Origin: Monosporascus cannonballus
Taxonomy: Eukaryota; Ascomycota; Sordariomycetes; Xylariales
Reading direction: 5' to 3'
NCBI GenBank assembly: GCA_004154925.1
Contig: QJNS01000086.1
Location: 132,361-196,360 of the forward strand
Length of the DNA stretch: 64,000 bases
A model generated the notes under the pieces. The model had not been told where the DNA came from and made no database searches. It worked only from the letters and a program-made list of their open reading frames with translations. Position 1 is the first letter of the stretch. Every line of letters begins with the position of its first letter. A program made the position numbers and the translations under genes. Of this stretch, positions 37,392-48,800 are shown in pieces.

Positions 37392-38231
37392 GGCTTCGAT
37401 GCTGATGCCAACATTCTGGGACTCTGATTCGCCCATCATGAGATATACATAGGATGGACCTTGTTTGTACATATTCCCCTAAGGCGTTTCAAGTAGACTC
37501 TTCACAGCCCCTTTAATTAGATGCTACTATATAGACTCTCGAGAGATATAGACGACGAAATTGTACACATATTTCCCTTTGCAGTTTCCCAAATAAACTA
37601 CCGTTATTGGGTAGAAGCAACAAAATTCCGTGGAGAAGTTCGGGTTATCACAAGGAGGCTTTCCTCCTAGCCGGGCCCACAAATAAGTTTTTGCAATCCT
37701 GTAGTAACGGTTTTACGCCCTATGGATTGCCTCTGTACACGTATACTACTGCTCAGTAGTGGTAGGAACCGTGATTATATTTCTGTTGGAGCATCTTATC
37801 TGCCCCTATTTTATGTGGTTGTGTTGGAACAAGGTCTAAAAGGGGGGGACTGAATGACCCATAATTCTGCCTATAGGTAAATGTGCAGTTCCTAATCCCT
37901 CGAGGCTGCCGCGTAGCGAGACATCATAGGTGTATTCCGTCCGTCCTTACAGGTTGTACGTTCATATTTATTGCTTAATCAAGGTTCCTATAGGGCCCCA
38001 CCATTTTGTTACCGCTGTCTTGAACCGAGGGCATCATCAACAGCAACCTTTGACGGATCTCACGTGAGCTATATGCCTATTCAAGGACGCGCTATCGTGA
38101 TGTGCCCTTCGCCAAACCCACCCTTTCTAACAATCATCCCACAGCTCCCATTGAGGGCGCTAGTGAAGATGCTGGAAGGTGAGGCTTAGGTTAGGGTCTC
38201 GCATTGGTCGCATAAAGCCAACAATCATAGT
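37392..38231. other. 3' flank of the barwin-like gene
   Basis: Balanced-GC DNA with no assembled gene. A 72-codon plus-strand frame at 37971-38189 has no motif. This stretch separates the barwin gene from the ankyrin remnant on the opposite strand. Confidence 0.5.
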
Positions 38232-38853
38232 CTAATTCTCGTGATAGCTCCCGTAGGTCCCGGCTTCGATATGGAGTGGTGTTGGCTCCGGTTTCTCCAT
38301 GTAAGGGAACCCAGATAACTCAGCAGTCAAGTCTCTGCATGTGAAATGGCCGTTCTCAACGGCAAGTTTCATGACTCGCCGGTAATGTTTCTCTTCGAAA
38401 CCAGTCTCTCCTTCCTCCAGCAAGTAGATTTCTGTCTCTGCCTTCCGGAAATTCCAATCATTTCTAAACGCCCCATAATCTGCCACTGCATTAGGCGGCG
38501 GCCGGCGAAATAGCCTCGAAGAACGCGCGTACTACGACGCCCCAACGTTAAGTAACTTAACCGCGAGGTTACAGATACGGCTAATTGCCGCAAGTTGGAA
38601 CGCTATACCCTCTTTTGCAAATACCGGTTCGGTATTGACATCAGCACCACATCCGAGTAGAAGTCTGGCTATGTCAAGACTGTCAACTTTTGCCGCTTTC
38701 TGTAACGGCGTCCGTATCGCTACGAACACAACTGGCTCATCAACAGGAGCCTCGCAGTCTATCAATAGCCGGACCAGATGCACCATTTTGGTCTCAATGG
38801 CGTGTAGCGATGCCGTTTCATTAATGCATGGGCCGACACCCCTATTTACTTAA
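38232..38853 (-). pseudogene. Ankyrin-repeat protein remnant
   Basis: The minus-strand frame at 38786-38532 reads VRLLIDCEAPVDEP, TPLQKAAKVDSLDIARLLL and GCGADVN, a clear ankyrin repeat, then FQLAAISRICNLAVKLL, a second one. The frame then breaks. A different frame (38486-38232) reads EEKHYRRVMKLAVENGHFTCRDL, which resembles the region after the last repeat in fungal ankyrin proteins. At least one frameshift separates the two parts. No N-terminal effector or NACHT domain was found upstream, so this is a truncated, broken C-terminal piece. Ankyrin repeats mediate protein binding. Confidence 0.7.
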
Positions 38854-39215
38854 CCTCGTTTTATTCAATGCCCTCGTTTTAGCGTAGTGAGCTTGCGAAT
38901 GTAGTGAACGAGGGTTATTGTGTCGAGAATCCCGCTCCCTTAGAACCGACTTCCGCATTTGGATCTTGGCATCTCCCAGATAGGTAAGTCTTGGCTCATC
39001 CCAAATAGGAGAGTAAAGGTAAGCGCACCATGTGGCTCGTAAGTATCGACATATCTCCAAGATCCCAGGCAATTTGTATGATCCGTACGAAACCTGGAAA
39101 TATCCTGGAAGCCCTGGAAGCCCTGGAACAATAGAACGCCTTTAAAACGAAGGTTATTATGTTGCGACACCCTCGCCAGCCGAGGCGTACGACGCGCGCG
39201 ATCTACTGCGCCAGT

Positions 39216-39438
39216 GCTTGGGAGTAGGGTTTGCAATGGGTACCCATTCACTACCCACAACGTAAAGTAATACGCCATAAAAGCCTAATACTTCCGGTTA
39301 CCTAGATATAACTATTATAAAAGCAGCCTATTATTATCTAGAGGCCTGTATTGCTTATATATGATTGAAAATATCATCCGTGGGTACTGGTGGGTAGCGT
39401 GGGTGAGTAGTTAGTGCAAACCCTACTTGGGAGCAAGC
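39216..39438. repeat. MITE-like inverted-repeat element
   Basis: The left arm at 39216-39258 starts GCTTGGGAGTAGGGTTTGCA. The right arm at 39381-39438 ends TGCAAACCCTACT plus TGGGAGCAAGC. Arms of about 45-55 bp are inverted, with GTGGGTA repeats inside and about 120 bp of AT-rich core. A related arm lies near 34070-34105. No clear target duplication was found. A short direct repeat (GTAAAGGTAAGCG) lies at about 39016 and 39469, around the element. Confidence 0.5.
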
Positions 39439-40303
39439 GGAATGCCCCGAAGCGGCGAGCAACTTGCCGTAAAGGTAAGCGTATTATGCGGCCCGTACGT
39501 ATAGGGCTTTAGACGTTATAATGTGAATATATTAAACGGTTACGGAAGGTATTATGGGGTGTGGAATGGGTGCTAAGCAGGCCTAGGGTATTACGGCGTA
39601 ACGTTGCCACTTGGCATCACAATCAAGGCGTAGATTTGTTGATTTTTCAAGGTGTACGTAGCAGAACTCAAAATTTAGAGCGGATTGCTTAGTTGGTTGT
39701 TGAGATACTGGCGTTTGAAGTGCGAGGAGTAGGTGGCGATGGCTTCAATATGACCTAGATGGCGGAGGGGGTGGCTCGTAGTGGGGGCTCCCGACTTAGG
39801 ACTTGTCTCCAGTAACATAAATTTTGACAGTAGCGCATGACAGTGATTTATGTTACATGAACTGATACAGTCTGAGTTTCCAAGATCTCAACAGATAGGA
39901 CGTACTCCGTCTTCGTCGGCCTTATTATCGGCAAAGCCGTCTGAATTAACTGGGCTGTAAGGTCCTTACGAGCCAAGCTCGGTTCTCATAGTATTGAATT
40001 TAAATTGTTCAAGCGACGGCTCGTTACGCAACTATGACGATCCCCCTGTTGCAGCACGGGCCGGTCTTTTCTACTCGTTAGCTCGTGGGTGTCGTCGGGC
40101 TGACTCCAACCCGCAGTTTTTTCTCGGGAAACGCGAAATAAGGATGGCCTATCATGGGGCAATATATAGTGATTATAACCACACTAAGAGGCATATTAGC
40201 GTAAAGGACGGGATATTCGGGCTTTCGCTAAAACAGTCGAGTTATGCTCGGGTTTAACCATGTTAAGAGTGAATGGGCTAGATAAGGGCGTAGAGAGTAT
40301 AAC
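39439..40303. other. Island DNA with one long hairpin, no gene
   Basis: Balanced-GC sequence without a gene. It includes a perfect 11-bp inverted repeat, GTAACATAAAT at 39812-39822 and ATTTATGTTAC at 39846-39856, with a 23-nt loop. An 87-codon plus-strand frame at 39994-40257 has no ATG start or motif. Confidence 0.5.
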
Positions 40304-41174
40304 TTACACTCCCTCGATCCCGATGAACGGAGCCTCTTGTCTCATAGCATCGCCAGTGAAGCCCTCACGAATTTCATAGACTCGATACGCTGATCGAACA
40401 ACCATCAATAATGTGGCCAGTGCTAAAGAGCTCACAAAAGCCTTGATAAGCCACCCAGTTCACGACTGCTGCCGGCACGGATATGGCGGACGAGGTAGTC
40501 TGTGAAGAAGACAAGGAACATCGTGAGGGCGAAAAGTTGGAAGGCGAGCCCGAACAGCGCCAAATTTACCCGCAGCTGGGTCTCCCCCCGGGACCGAGCC
40601 GACAAGCCGGTGCCCACGGCCTGGAAGATAATGGAGAATAGATCACACGGGATGAAGATCCAGTAGATGGCTTTCGGCCGGAGGCGAGACAAGCTAGGCG
40701 ACAAGTATGCGATAGTGTCTGAGAGAGTGACGTAATGGCCGCACAGTACCAGACTGGAGCGACGCCTACACCAACTTTAAACAGTTAGGTCAGCATGGAA
40801 GATTGTACGCAATGAGTCTTCAGGAGACACGGGTCGGTTGACATACGTAACTGTACCATGAAAGCAATGAAGTTGAACGGGTTACGGTGCATTATGATGC
40901 GCCCTATGTAACCGATGACAGCAGAGATGCAGCCTACGTCGACACATGCCATGAAGAAAAAGTTACGGCCCTTGGTGCCCATCCATGTATGAACGATAAA
41001 CGCAATACCAAACAGTATGGCGAAGGCAATATTGGCCCCAAAGTTCGGAAGGTAACCATATACACTATGCACAACCGAACATAGATCCAGAGTGCTATTC
41101 GCGTTAGGGCTGAAAACGACGATAAAGGGCGGCAGGGGCGGCGGGGGCCCAGAACCTAAAGGCATCTCGGCCAT
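40304..41174 (-). pseudogene. RTA1-like seven-helix membrane protein, frameshifted
   Basis: The start at 41174 (MAEMPLGSG) leads into YGYLPNFGANIAFAILFG and IGYIGRIIMH, typical of the first half of fungal RTA1-like proteins (lipid-translocating exporter family, multi-helix membrane proteins linked to sterol or sphingolipid stress resistance). After an intron-like gap with a plausible GTATGT donor, APVWYCAA is followed by a frame change and then LSPSLSRLRPKAIYWIFIPC and GLAFQLFALTMFLVFF. A second frame change near 40445-40465 leads to the C-terminal LALATLLMVVRSAYRVYE, ending at the stop at 40304. The first frame change is explained by one missing T in an expected ATT-TAC. Two frameshifts argue for a recent pseudogene; a sequencing error at either site cannot be excluded. 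Confidence 0.8.
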
Positions 41175-42796
41175 TCTTCCATGTCTTAAGACGCAAAGTT
41201 TTAGTGCCGGTTGGGATCGAAAGATTGTGCGTTAATCCGGTGGCACTTTCATGAATTGACCGTCTCCGATCTCGTGTATGAATGATACGATGGCGAGCTG
41301 ATATGTAATCGGTGATGTTGCCGAGATGAACAGGACGGCAGATTAATTCCGCACTAAATTGAATATGCAATTCATAATGTCGCTGAGAAAACAGAAATAC
41401 AAGTCGCTTTCGGTGCTAGCAGCATCCGCTCTCTTTTAAGGGCAAAGAACATCACAACGTGAGCTGACGTTCGCTAACTAGGAAACGGCACTTGGCAGAG
41501 CCCCGTGGCCAGCGTAATAACGACGGGACCCAGCGCAGCCTTACGAGAACAACCTCCATTGCGGATATAAGAATCTTCTTCCAACCAGTCAAATGCAATC
41601 TCCAGATACATCTAACTCCAAGGGAGACTCCCTTACGCGTCTGCTTTAACTCCTTGGCAAGCACTATCACTCTGCATCGCTTAGCAACTCGCTGTCAGAC
41701 CTAGCTGAAGTCGATCAAACAGCTAAGCCTTGGCTTAATTTGATCACCTACTGAAAGGAGGTTACTTTATGCACCCCTGGTATCTTTTCCTCTTAGCTAC
41801 AGCTGTATTTACGTGTATAAAAGGACGGTTCGCTACTCTCACCTTTTATTTAGAACCTTTTAAAGGTTGTGCAACTTGTTAATATACCTTTTTCAGTTAT
41901 ATACTTCAGTATGTAATATCAAGGTCTTATAATTATAAGCCTGGTTCGCATTTCTTTTTAGCTGTGCTTTAATACACCGGTTATATATGCTTAAGGTTAT
42001 TCGAAACCTTATCGTCGTTCTTATAATAACTTTGTAACTTACTGCTGCTATCTGCTAAAGATATTCCTTACTTAATCGTTACCCGCTTGTTTTAACCCGT
42101 TTATTTTCTATATTACTTTTAAAGTCATAATTGCTCAGTTAATAAACCTTAATAAGCCTTTTTGAAAACGCGCTCCTAGGTATTTATTTAAGAAGAAAAC
42201 CTTTAAAAAATATAATATTTTCAAATTTTGTGTTAATACGAAGATTAGCATATTATAAGTATATATTAATCCCAGCATAACTTACGTATTGTATTTATTA
42301 ATGATATCGATTTTTCTAAGCTTTATTATTATCAAAATAAGGTAAGTAACAAATATGCTGTAAATAAGCCAAATTATTCGAAGTTCGAAAAGCTCTTTAA
42401 AGTATATAGTAAAAAGCAATTTCTTTATATTATTAAAAAAGGTTTTCGTTAAAATTAATAGGTGTATCTTGATTTTTTTTTAAATAAATTCAAGAATTTA
42501 CTTTTCAAAGCGGCTAATTATTTTTTAAAAATAAATAAAGTTAAATTTAATAATAATAATCACAGTTACGAAAGTAATATACTATACAAGCAGATAAAAA
42601 AAATCAATAAATTTCAGTAAATACCGAATTATTTATATATTATATATATATATATATTAAAACTGTAAAACCTTTAATTTTAATTTTAATCGTCACCTTT
42701 TATTATGGTTACCTTAATTTCCTAATGGTTATTAACGCTATTAGGGATTCCACGGTCACGGTCATCGTAATCGAGTTTTCGGCTATAGATAGCTAA
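41175..42796. other. Island edge grading into AT-rich DNA
   Basis: Balanced GC to about 41750, then AT-rich. No gene was seen; open frames at 41104-41370 and 41452-41670 are short and lack motifs. Near 42645 there is a TA dinucleotide run. Confidence 0.5.
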
Positions 42797-42801
42797 AAAA
42801 T

Positions 42802-42934
42802 TGTTATGGCTGCACCATGCCATTACGCCACCAGGGCAAAAGATCAGTGGAATGATTGCAATTGTGGCAATCATTCTAGTGCTTACAGCGGTATAAGAGC
42901 TAGCGCCACTCGTTACGTTGCTTAGACGGTAACA
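42802..42934. repeat. Short solo LTR-like insertion, family D (133 bp)
   Basis: Starts TGTTATGGC and ends GGTAACA, with AAAAT directly outside both ends (42797-42801 and 42935-42939). At its centre GAATGATTGC (42850-42859) and GCAATCATTC (42867-42876) form a perfect 10-bp stem with the 7-nt loop AATTGTG. It is GC-richer than the surrounding AT-rich DNA. TG...CA ends and a 5-bp duplication point to LTR-integrase insertion. Confidence 0.65.
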
Positions 42935-43202
42935 AAAATTCTCTAGATCTTCAAATAAAAAAAATAACAGAATAATTACATTTATACAATTACACGTACC
43001 TTATAATTGGTTGCGAATAATAAATACAAATTTGTTACTTTATTTACGTTACTTTATATAATTCTTTTATTATCTTTTATCGATTTTATATAATCCTTAA
43101 TAAAAAAATGTTTCTTATCCAAATTTCAATTTAGCTTTCTGTATTTTCCGTTATTTTTTTAACTTATCCCAGAAGAATTATAAAATATAAATAATACCTA
43201 AT

Positions 43203-43620
43203 TGTTACAGGAACCAGGGTTCCTGCCTTCAAGAAACCTACCTTTGAGGCCTAGCGCGGACCTGTCACGGCTAAACTCCGGACAGGGAAACTTGGTTTGT
43301 TCCGTGATCTAAGTGATTTAAGTAATTTAACCAGATCACATAAATCACATAGATCCACGACACACTTACTTTGGGAGTTGGGATATATAATAAATCGGTC
43401 TTTCATGTAAATAACACCTACATAGTTTCGTTCTTTAGCTATTAATCTAAGCTCTTAATCTAGAGGTAACCGCACCGTTCTCTAATTGAGGGAAGAATCT
43501 TTAAATCTTTTTAACGAACAGACCACTGAATCATTTCTCGCCTTATTGTTACCTGTAAATCAAAACCCCATTTCGGATACTGCTCATACCTCCAGGTGGA
43601 TGTATGACAGGTTCGTTACA
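43203..43620 (+). repeat. Solo LTR, family E (418 bp)
   Basis: Starts TGTTACAGG and ends CGTTACA, with CTAAT directly outside both ends (43198-43202 and 43621-43625). It contains a TATATAATA motif at about 43385 and is little affected by RIP-type changes. Length, ends and duplication fit a solo LTR of a retrotransposon with no internal copy in this window. A 60-codon open frame crossing its right end is not a gene. Confidence 0.75.
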
Positions 43621-43625
43621 CTAAT

Positions 43626-45490
43626 ACGTTTAATACTCATAATAATATCTTTAGACGAAAAAGTTTAAAAAATACGATAAATATATATCTTTATTATTCA
43701 AAATCCAGATTTACTAACATTTAATCGTAAATACGAAGTTATGCGATAGTTTCTTTTTTAAAAAAAAGGTCACTTATATAAAGGTTGTCTCTATTAAATC
43801 TCATAATATAAAAATTATTTCTTTAGTAAAATATATTTCTATATATTTCGAAAATTTTGAAAAAAATATTTTTATATTTAATTTAAACATATTTATATAA
43901 ATATTAAGTCTTTTAATAAAAATAACTAAATCGATGATTTCATTTAAAAAGAAATACAGCGGGTCTAATCAAGTAATCCGGAATAATCGATAAAATTAAT
44001 GTTTTAGAATTTAAGCTGTATAAAAGATTCGGAAAATTTAATAAATAAAACATTAAATTAACTTAGAAAATTAGAACCATAATTGCTTAAAGGCTTAAAC
44101 TAATTAAAAGATTCGAAAATATTTACGTTTAAATTACCAAAAAACTAAAACTTTAAGATTTTGCAATTATAACAAAAGTCTTAATTGAATTAATTTTCGA
44201 ACATTTAACAATATCGAAGTTTTTATCCAATAACCCTGGGTTAATGATTTAAAATATAAACTAAAAGGAGAGATTCTATTAGAATTAATATAATTAATAA
44301 GAATAACAGTATTATATGCGTTTTAATTTATAGATTTAAAACAAATAAAGATTGCGCATTAATTGAAAATTAATTATTAATTTATAAACTTAAGTTTTTA
44401 AAAAGTCTGGTACGAAAATATATAAATTTGGCGTAATACTAAATTATTTCAGTTTAACGTAAATACAAATAGACATAACGGATTTATTATTTTTATAGCC
44501 AAATAATAAACTATTATAATATATATTTATAGATGAAATAATAAAAAATTAAACGGATACGGTGAATCAAATATTAATTGCTTTTAAAAAGAATTAAACT
44601 TTTATTTCGAAATACCGGTTTCATATAATAAAACTTATAATTATTCGAAAAAAACGATTATTATTTTAAAATTAATACAACAATTTTATTAAATATCGTA
44701 TTAAACCGGTTCCGGATTAAATTTAAAAAAAACTCAAAAATAATTGATTTGAAACGGATATATTTTTTAGGATAATAAAAACAGGGAATCGGTTAAAGTT
44801 TACCCAATAAGACTATTGTAATATTCAAAAATATAAGAATTTCGACCGATTTTTAATTACTTATACATTTATATTAAAGTTTATACTTAAACGTTTATGG
44901 CCTATGTCTTTAACTTATTAAAAAGGATTTAATAACTGTATATTTAATTAAGATAAGCAGTAAGGCAAAAATAAAAATTGCTGAATTACATAATATTCAG
45001 AAAATAAGCGATATTTTATAAAGCAATTTTTATAATAAGTTAAACGACCAAAACGTTACGGCTTATTAAATAAATAATAATCATAATAAAAAACGATTTC
45101 AAGATTCAAAATATATAGGACATGATTAAGAAGTATAAAAATCTCGTTAATTTAACTTAAATTTACGAAATTATTTGAGAAAATATTGAAGATAAAATTA
45201 ATAACGCAAAAGATTATGTTATTTTTAACGACAAAAGTATAATAAACGTGTAAATTAATCAAATCGGAAAGTTTTTTAGCATTATTTTCAACAATACCGT
45301 AAATTTAGTTAAAAATCGTAACGTTATAACGGAATTTACACTTTTATTAATAAGATATAAATATAAAAACACACAAGAAATATCGAAAATTACTAAATTA
45401 CTTTATAAGTTAATAATTATATTTGTTTTCATAAAAAACCCTGATTTAAGCTCGGATTATAAAAAAATAAATATATGTAAAGGATTACGT
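43626..45490. other. AT-rich sequence without features
   Basis: AT-rich DNA before chromovirus A3, with no open frame or recognised repeat. It may be old, heavily RIP-mutated transposon sequence. Confidence 0.5.
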
Positions 45491-45495
45491 TATAA

Positions 45496-45812
45496 TGTTA
45501 TAGCTTAACGGGCCACGGTCTCCAGAAACGGTCTATTATAACTCAACCACAAGTGCGCGGTGGAGTAGATTACGTAATGGATTACCAATTTACTGATGGT
45601 AAGCCAGTAAGCCAAATTAAAATATATACGCTTATTATTTCTATAATTTATATAATTTTAGCTTACAATATAATATTATTATCCAAAGTACTTTGGGAAT
45701 TACGAAACGTAATATATTACTATATTTGTTACTCAGAATCTTACGATATTTTTACCAATATAAACCCGTACGACTAAGGTTTAATAATTGTTTAAACTTT
45801 TTAGCCGTTATA
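45496..45812 (+). repeat. 5' LTR of chromovirus A3
   Basis: 317 bp, from TGTTATAGC to the RIP-altered CCGTTATA. It contains a reduced form of the TTACTGATGGTAAGCCAGTAAGCC repeat region seen in A2; copy number explains much of the LTR length difference. The sequence just after it (TTTTATTTAGTAATATCG) is shared by all family A copies and should include the primer-binding site. Confidence 0.85.
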
Positions 45813-48800
45813 TATTTCAAACTTTTATTTAGTAATATCGTTAAACTTTGAGCAATATCGCCAACGCTATATTTATTAACAAGCAACCCGAATAGCCAAT
45901 TTACCAAATCTTTGATTACATAGACATTAAAATAGAATCCAAGGAAAAAAAAAGAAAAGCTTCGCCTTTTTCGCGAAAGAGTTCTTTAATAATTGGATGC
46001 TATAAACGAACGCATCATTTAGCTTAAAAAATAATAAAAATCTTACGATATCCTTTTAAGCCGCCTATAAAAAACTTAAAAAAAAGGAAAAACTCTCGAA
46101 ACCGGAAAGCTTTTTCGAATAAGCCAAATTATTTAATTAAATTTTATCAGAAAATCAAAAAAGGGTTTTAAACTTTTTAAATATAACCTTTTCGATAAAA
46201 CCTTAATTAAATTATAATTGTTCTTAATTTAATACTGAATATACTTTAGGTATTTTCCTACCCGACTTATTGCGCCTATTATACAAAGTAAGTTTATAAT
46301 TAAATAATTTATTAAAAATACGGTTTTTTGATTTAAGCCTATAATAAGAAAACATATTATTTTACTAATTAAAAAACGAAACCCAAAAATAATACAAATT
46401 TATAATGATTACGAATAATTCGAATAAATATTAATAAAATATTTCGAAATAATAAAGAAAAAAATAAAAACCGAAATATAAATTTAATAATTATAATAAA
46501 AAGGATTAATATCTAGTTACGGTAATACGTTAATTTAGTTATCTATTAAACTAAACTAAAAATAAAAAATATTATTAAGCAAGTTTTTGGACAATTCAAA
46601 AAAAGAAATATAACAAAAATTTTTAAAGTAAATAAACCTAATTATTTATCGGATTATATGGTTATAACAATTAAAATTAATAATCGATAATATATATAAC
46701 ATATTAAAGATATTAAAAGAAACGATAATAATAAATCCCGATATATAATTAATATTAACGTTTTGCGACATAACAATATTTCTTACGGAATAAAATTAGA
46801 ACTTATAGAATTAAGAGCTATTTATAGGAAAAACTAAAGTTAAACTAAATGTTATAATTATAATAAAATAGGATATAAGGTAATATAATATAGGTCATTT
46901 AAAAAGTTTCGTTAAAATAATTAGAAATCTGTATTTAGAGAATAATTTAAAGAAAACCAAAAAAATAAAGACAAATCTATTAATATGATTTAGCTTAAGT
47001 ATATATTAGGTCTATTATGGCGAAAAATTCAATAAGGAATACGAAAACCTAGAAAATTAGCTTAATAAATATTATAAATATAATAAGAAATATTATAAGG
47101 ATAATTACGCAAATATTAGAATTAAATAAAAAGCTTTGTCCCGGAACTCTTAATCGATACGGCAAAATATATGCTATATATTGTCGACGACGAGAATATC
47201 CCGATTACAAAAAAGGGAAATAATATATTTACAAACGAATTACCTGTGTATATTACGAAAGATTCGATTTTCCAAACCGTATCGGAAATAATAAAAACGA
47301 TAAATAATAATATCCATATTTGCGATTTATAATATTAAGAAATATTTAATAATTGGCCGAAATAAAAAGTTAGCTCGATAAAAAGTAATGTTCGTAAAAT
47401 TTTTTGGAGGTATTTTTAATAATATAATTACCAAATAAAAAAAAGTTAATTTAACGCATAATAGAAAAACATTACCAGAAAGCTATTACGAATTTTTATT
47501 TTTAATTAGTATTTATTATAGATTTTTACGAAAAGAATATTATTAAAAAAGAAATATGTTAATTTATAAGAAATATTTGAAACGATAATTAGAATAACGT
47601 ATAATGGGATATAATTACAAATATAAAAAAAATTTATATAACTGAAAGGAATAATATGCCAATATTAACGACAGATATAGCAGTTTAACGCATTAAATAC
47701 AGAAATACAGATAAGGTTTAACAAATTCGAATAGAAATAAAAAAAGGTTACTTATAAAAAAACTGCAAAATAATAAAACCTAATGGAATTAAAAAAAGAA
47801 ATCCTAAAAAGGGCTTTAAACGCAATAATAAAAGCCGTTAATAACCTTATTATTTTAGATATAAAAATCGAAACGCATTAGTATATCGTAATAATGGATT
47901 ACGAAGCTCTGGGCGGGAATTATATTACATCGAATATAGTTAATAAGCTTAAATTATTATGGAGATATAAGTTAAAACCTTATATAACGATAAATGCCGA
48001 AGGTTAAGAATTCGCTTACGATAACGAGAAAATTATATACGAAATTTATTACTTCGAGATTTTTATTTAAGGATAATATTAAATAATTAATTTTAATATC
48101 GTTTTATTTAGAAATTATAATATAATCTTAAAATTATTATGGATACGATAATACAGAATTTTCATTAATAAAAAGATTAACTAGGTAAGGTTCATCTTAT
48201 ACCTTATTAGCAGATAAAAAAAGAATTAAGAATTTAATATTCGATCGATAATAGTGATAAATATAAATATAAGGATATAACAAAAATCTTATTATTTAAA
48301 GGGATAAAATAAAAAAATAGATATCAGAGAAAGGTACAACGTATTATTATTATTATTAAAGCGAAATTAAAGTAATTGAATAACGGCTTAAAATAATAGC
48401 CTTAAAAGTTAAAAAATCTAATTAATATGCTACGATAATACTATAAATATAAGCAGCTTTTTAGAAAAAAAATTTGATACGAAATTACCAGAATATAGCG
48501 AATAGGATTATGAGGTAGTCCTAAAAGCAGAATTTTTGACGAAGTTTTACCTTATTTATAATTTTAGCAAAAACCAGTTACGTATTTTTAAAAAATACCT
48601 AAAAGATCGGCTATAAAAAGGATAGATTTGACCTTCGAAGTTATTAGTAGAATACCTTATATTTTTCGTGCTAAAAATAGAAAATTACGATTTATATTTA
48701 ATTACTAATAATTAAACGATATTAATATTAAAGATCAAATATTATTACTTTGGATTACGGAAATAAAGGACCGATTTTATAGAATTAAATAGTTTATAAT

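Noticed and set aside
43486..43668. 60-codon plus-strand frame suspected to be a gag fragment
   Set aside because: It crosses the exact right end of a solo LTR defined by the CTAAT duplication, so it is part LTR and part flank.
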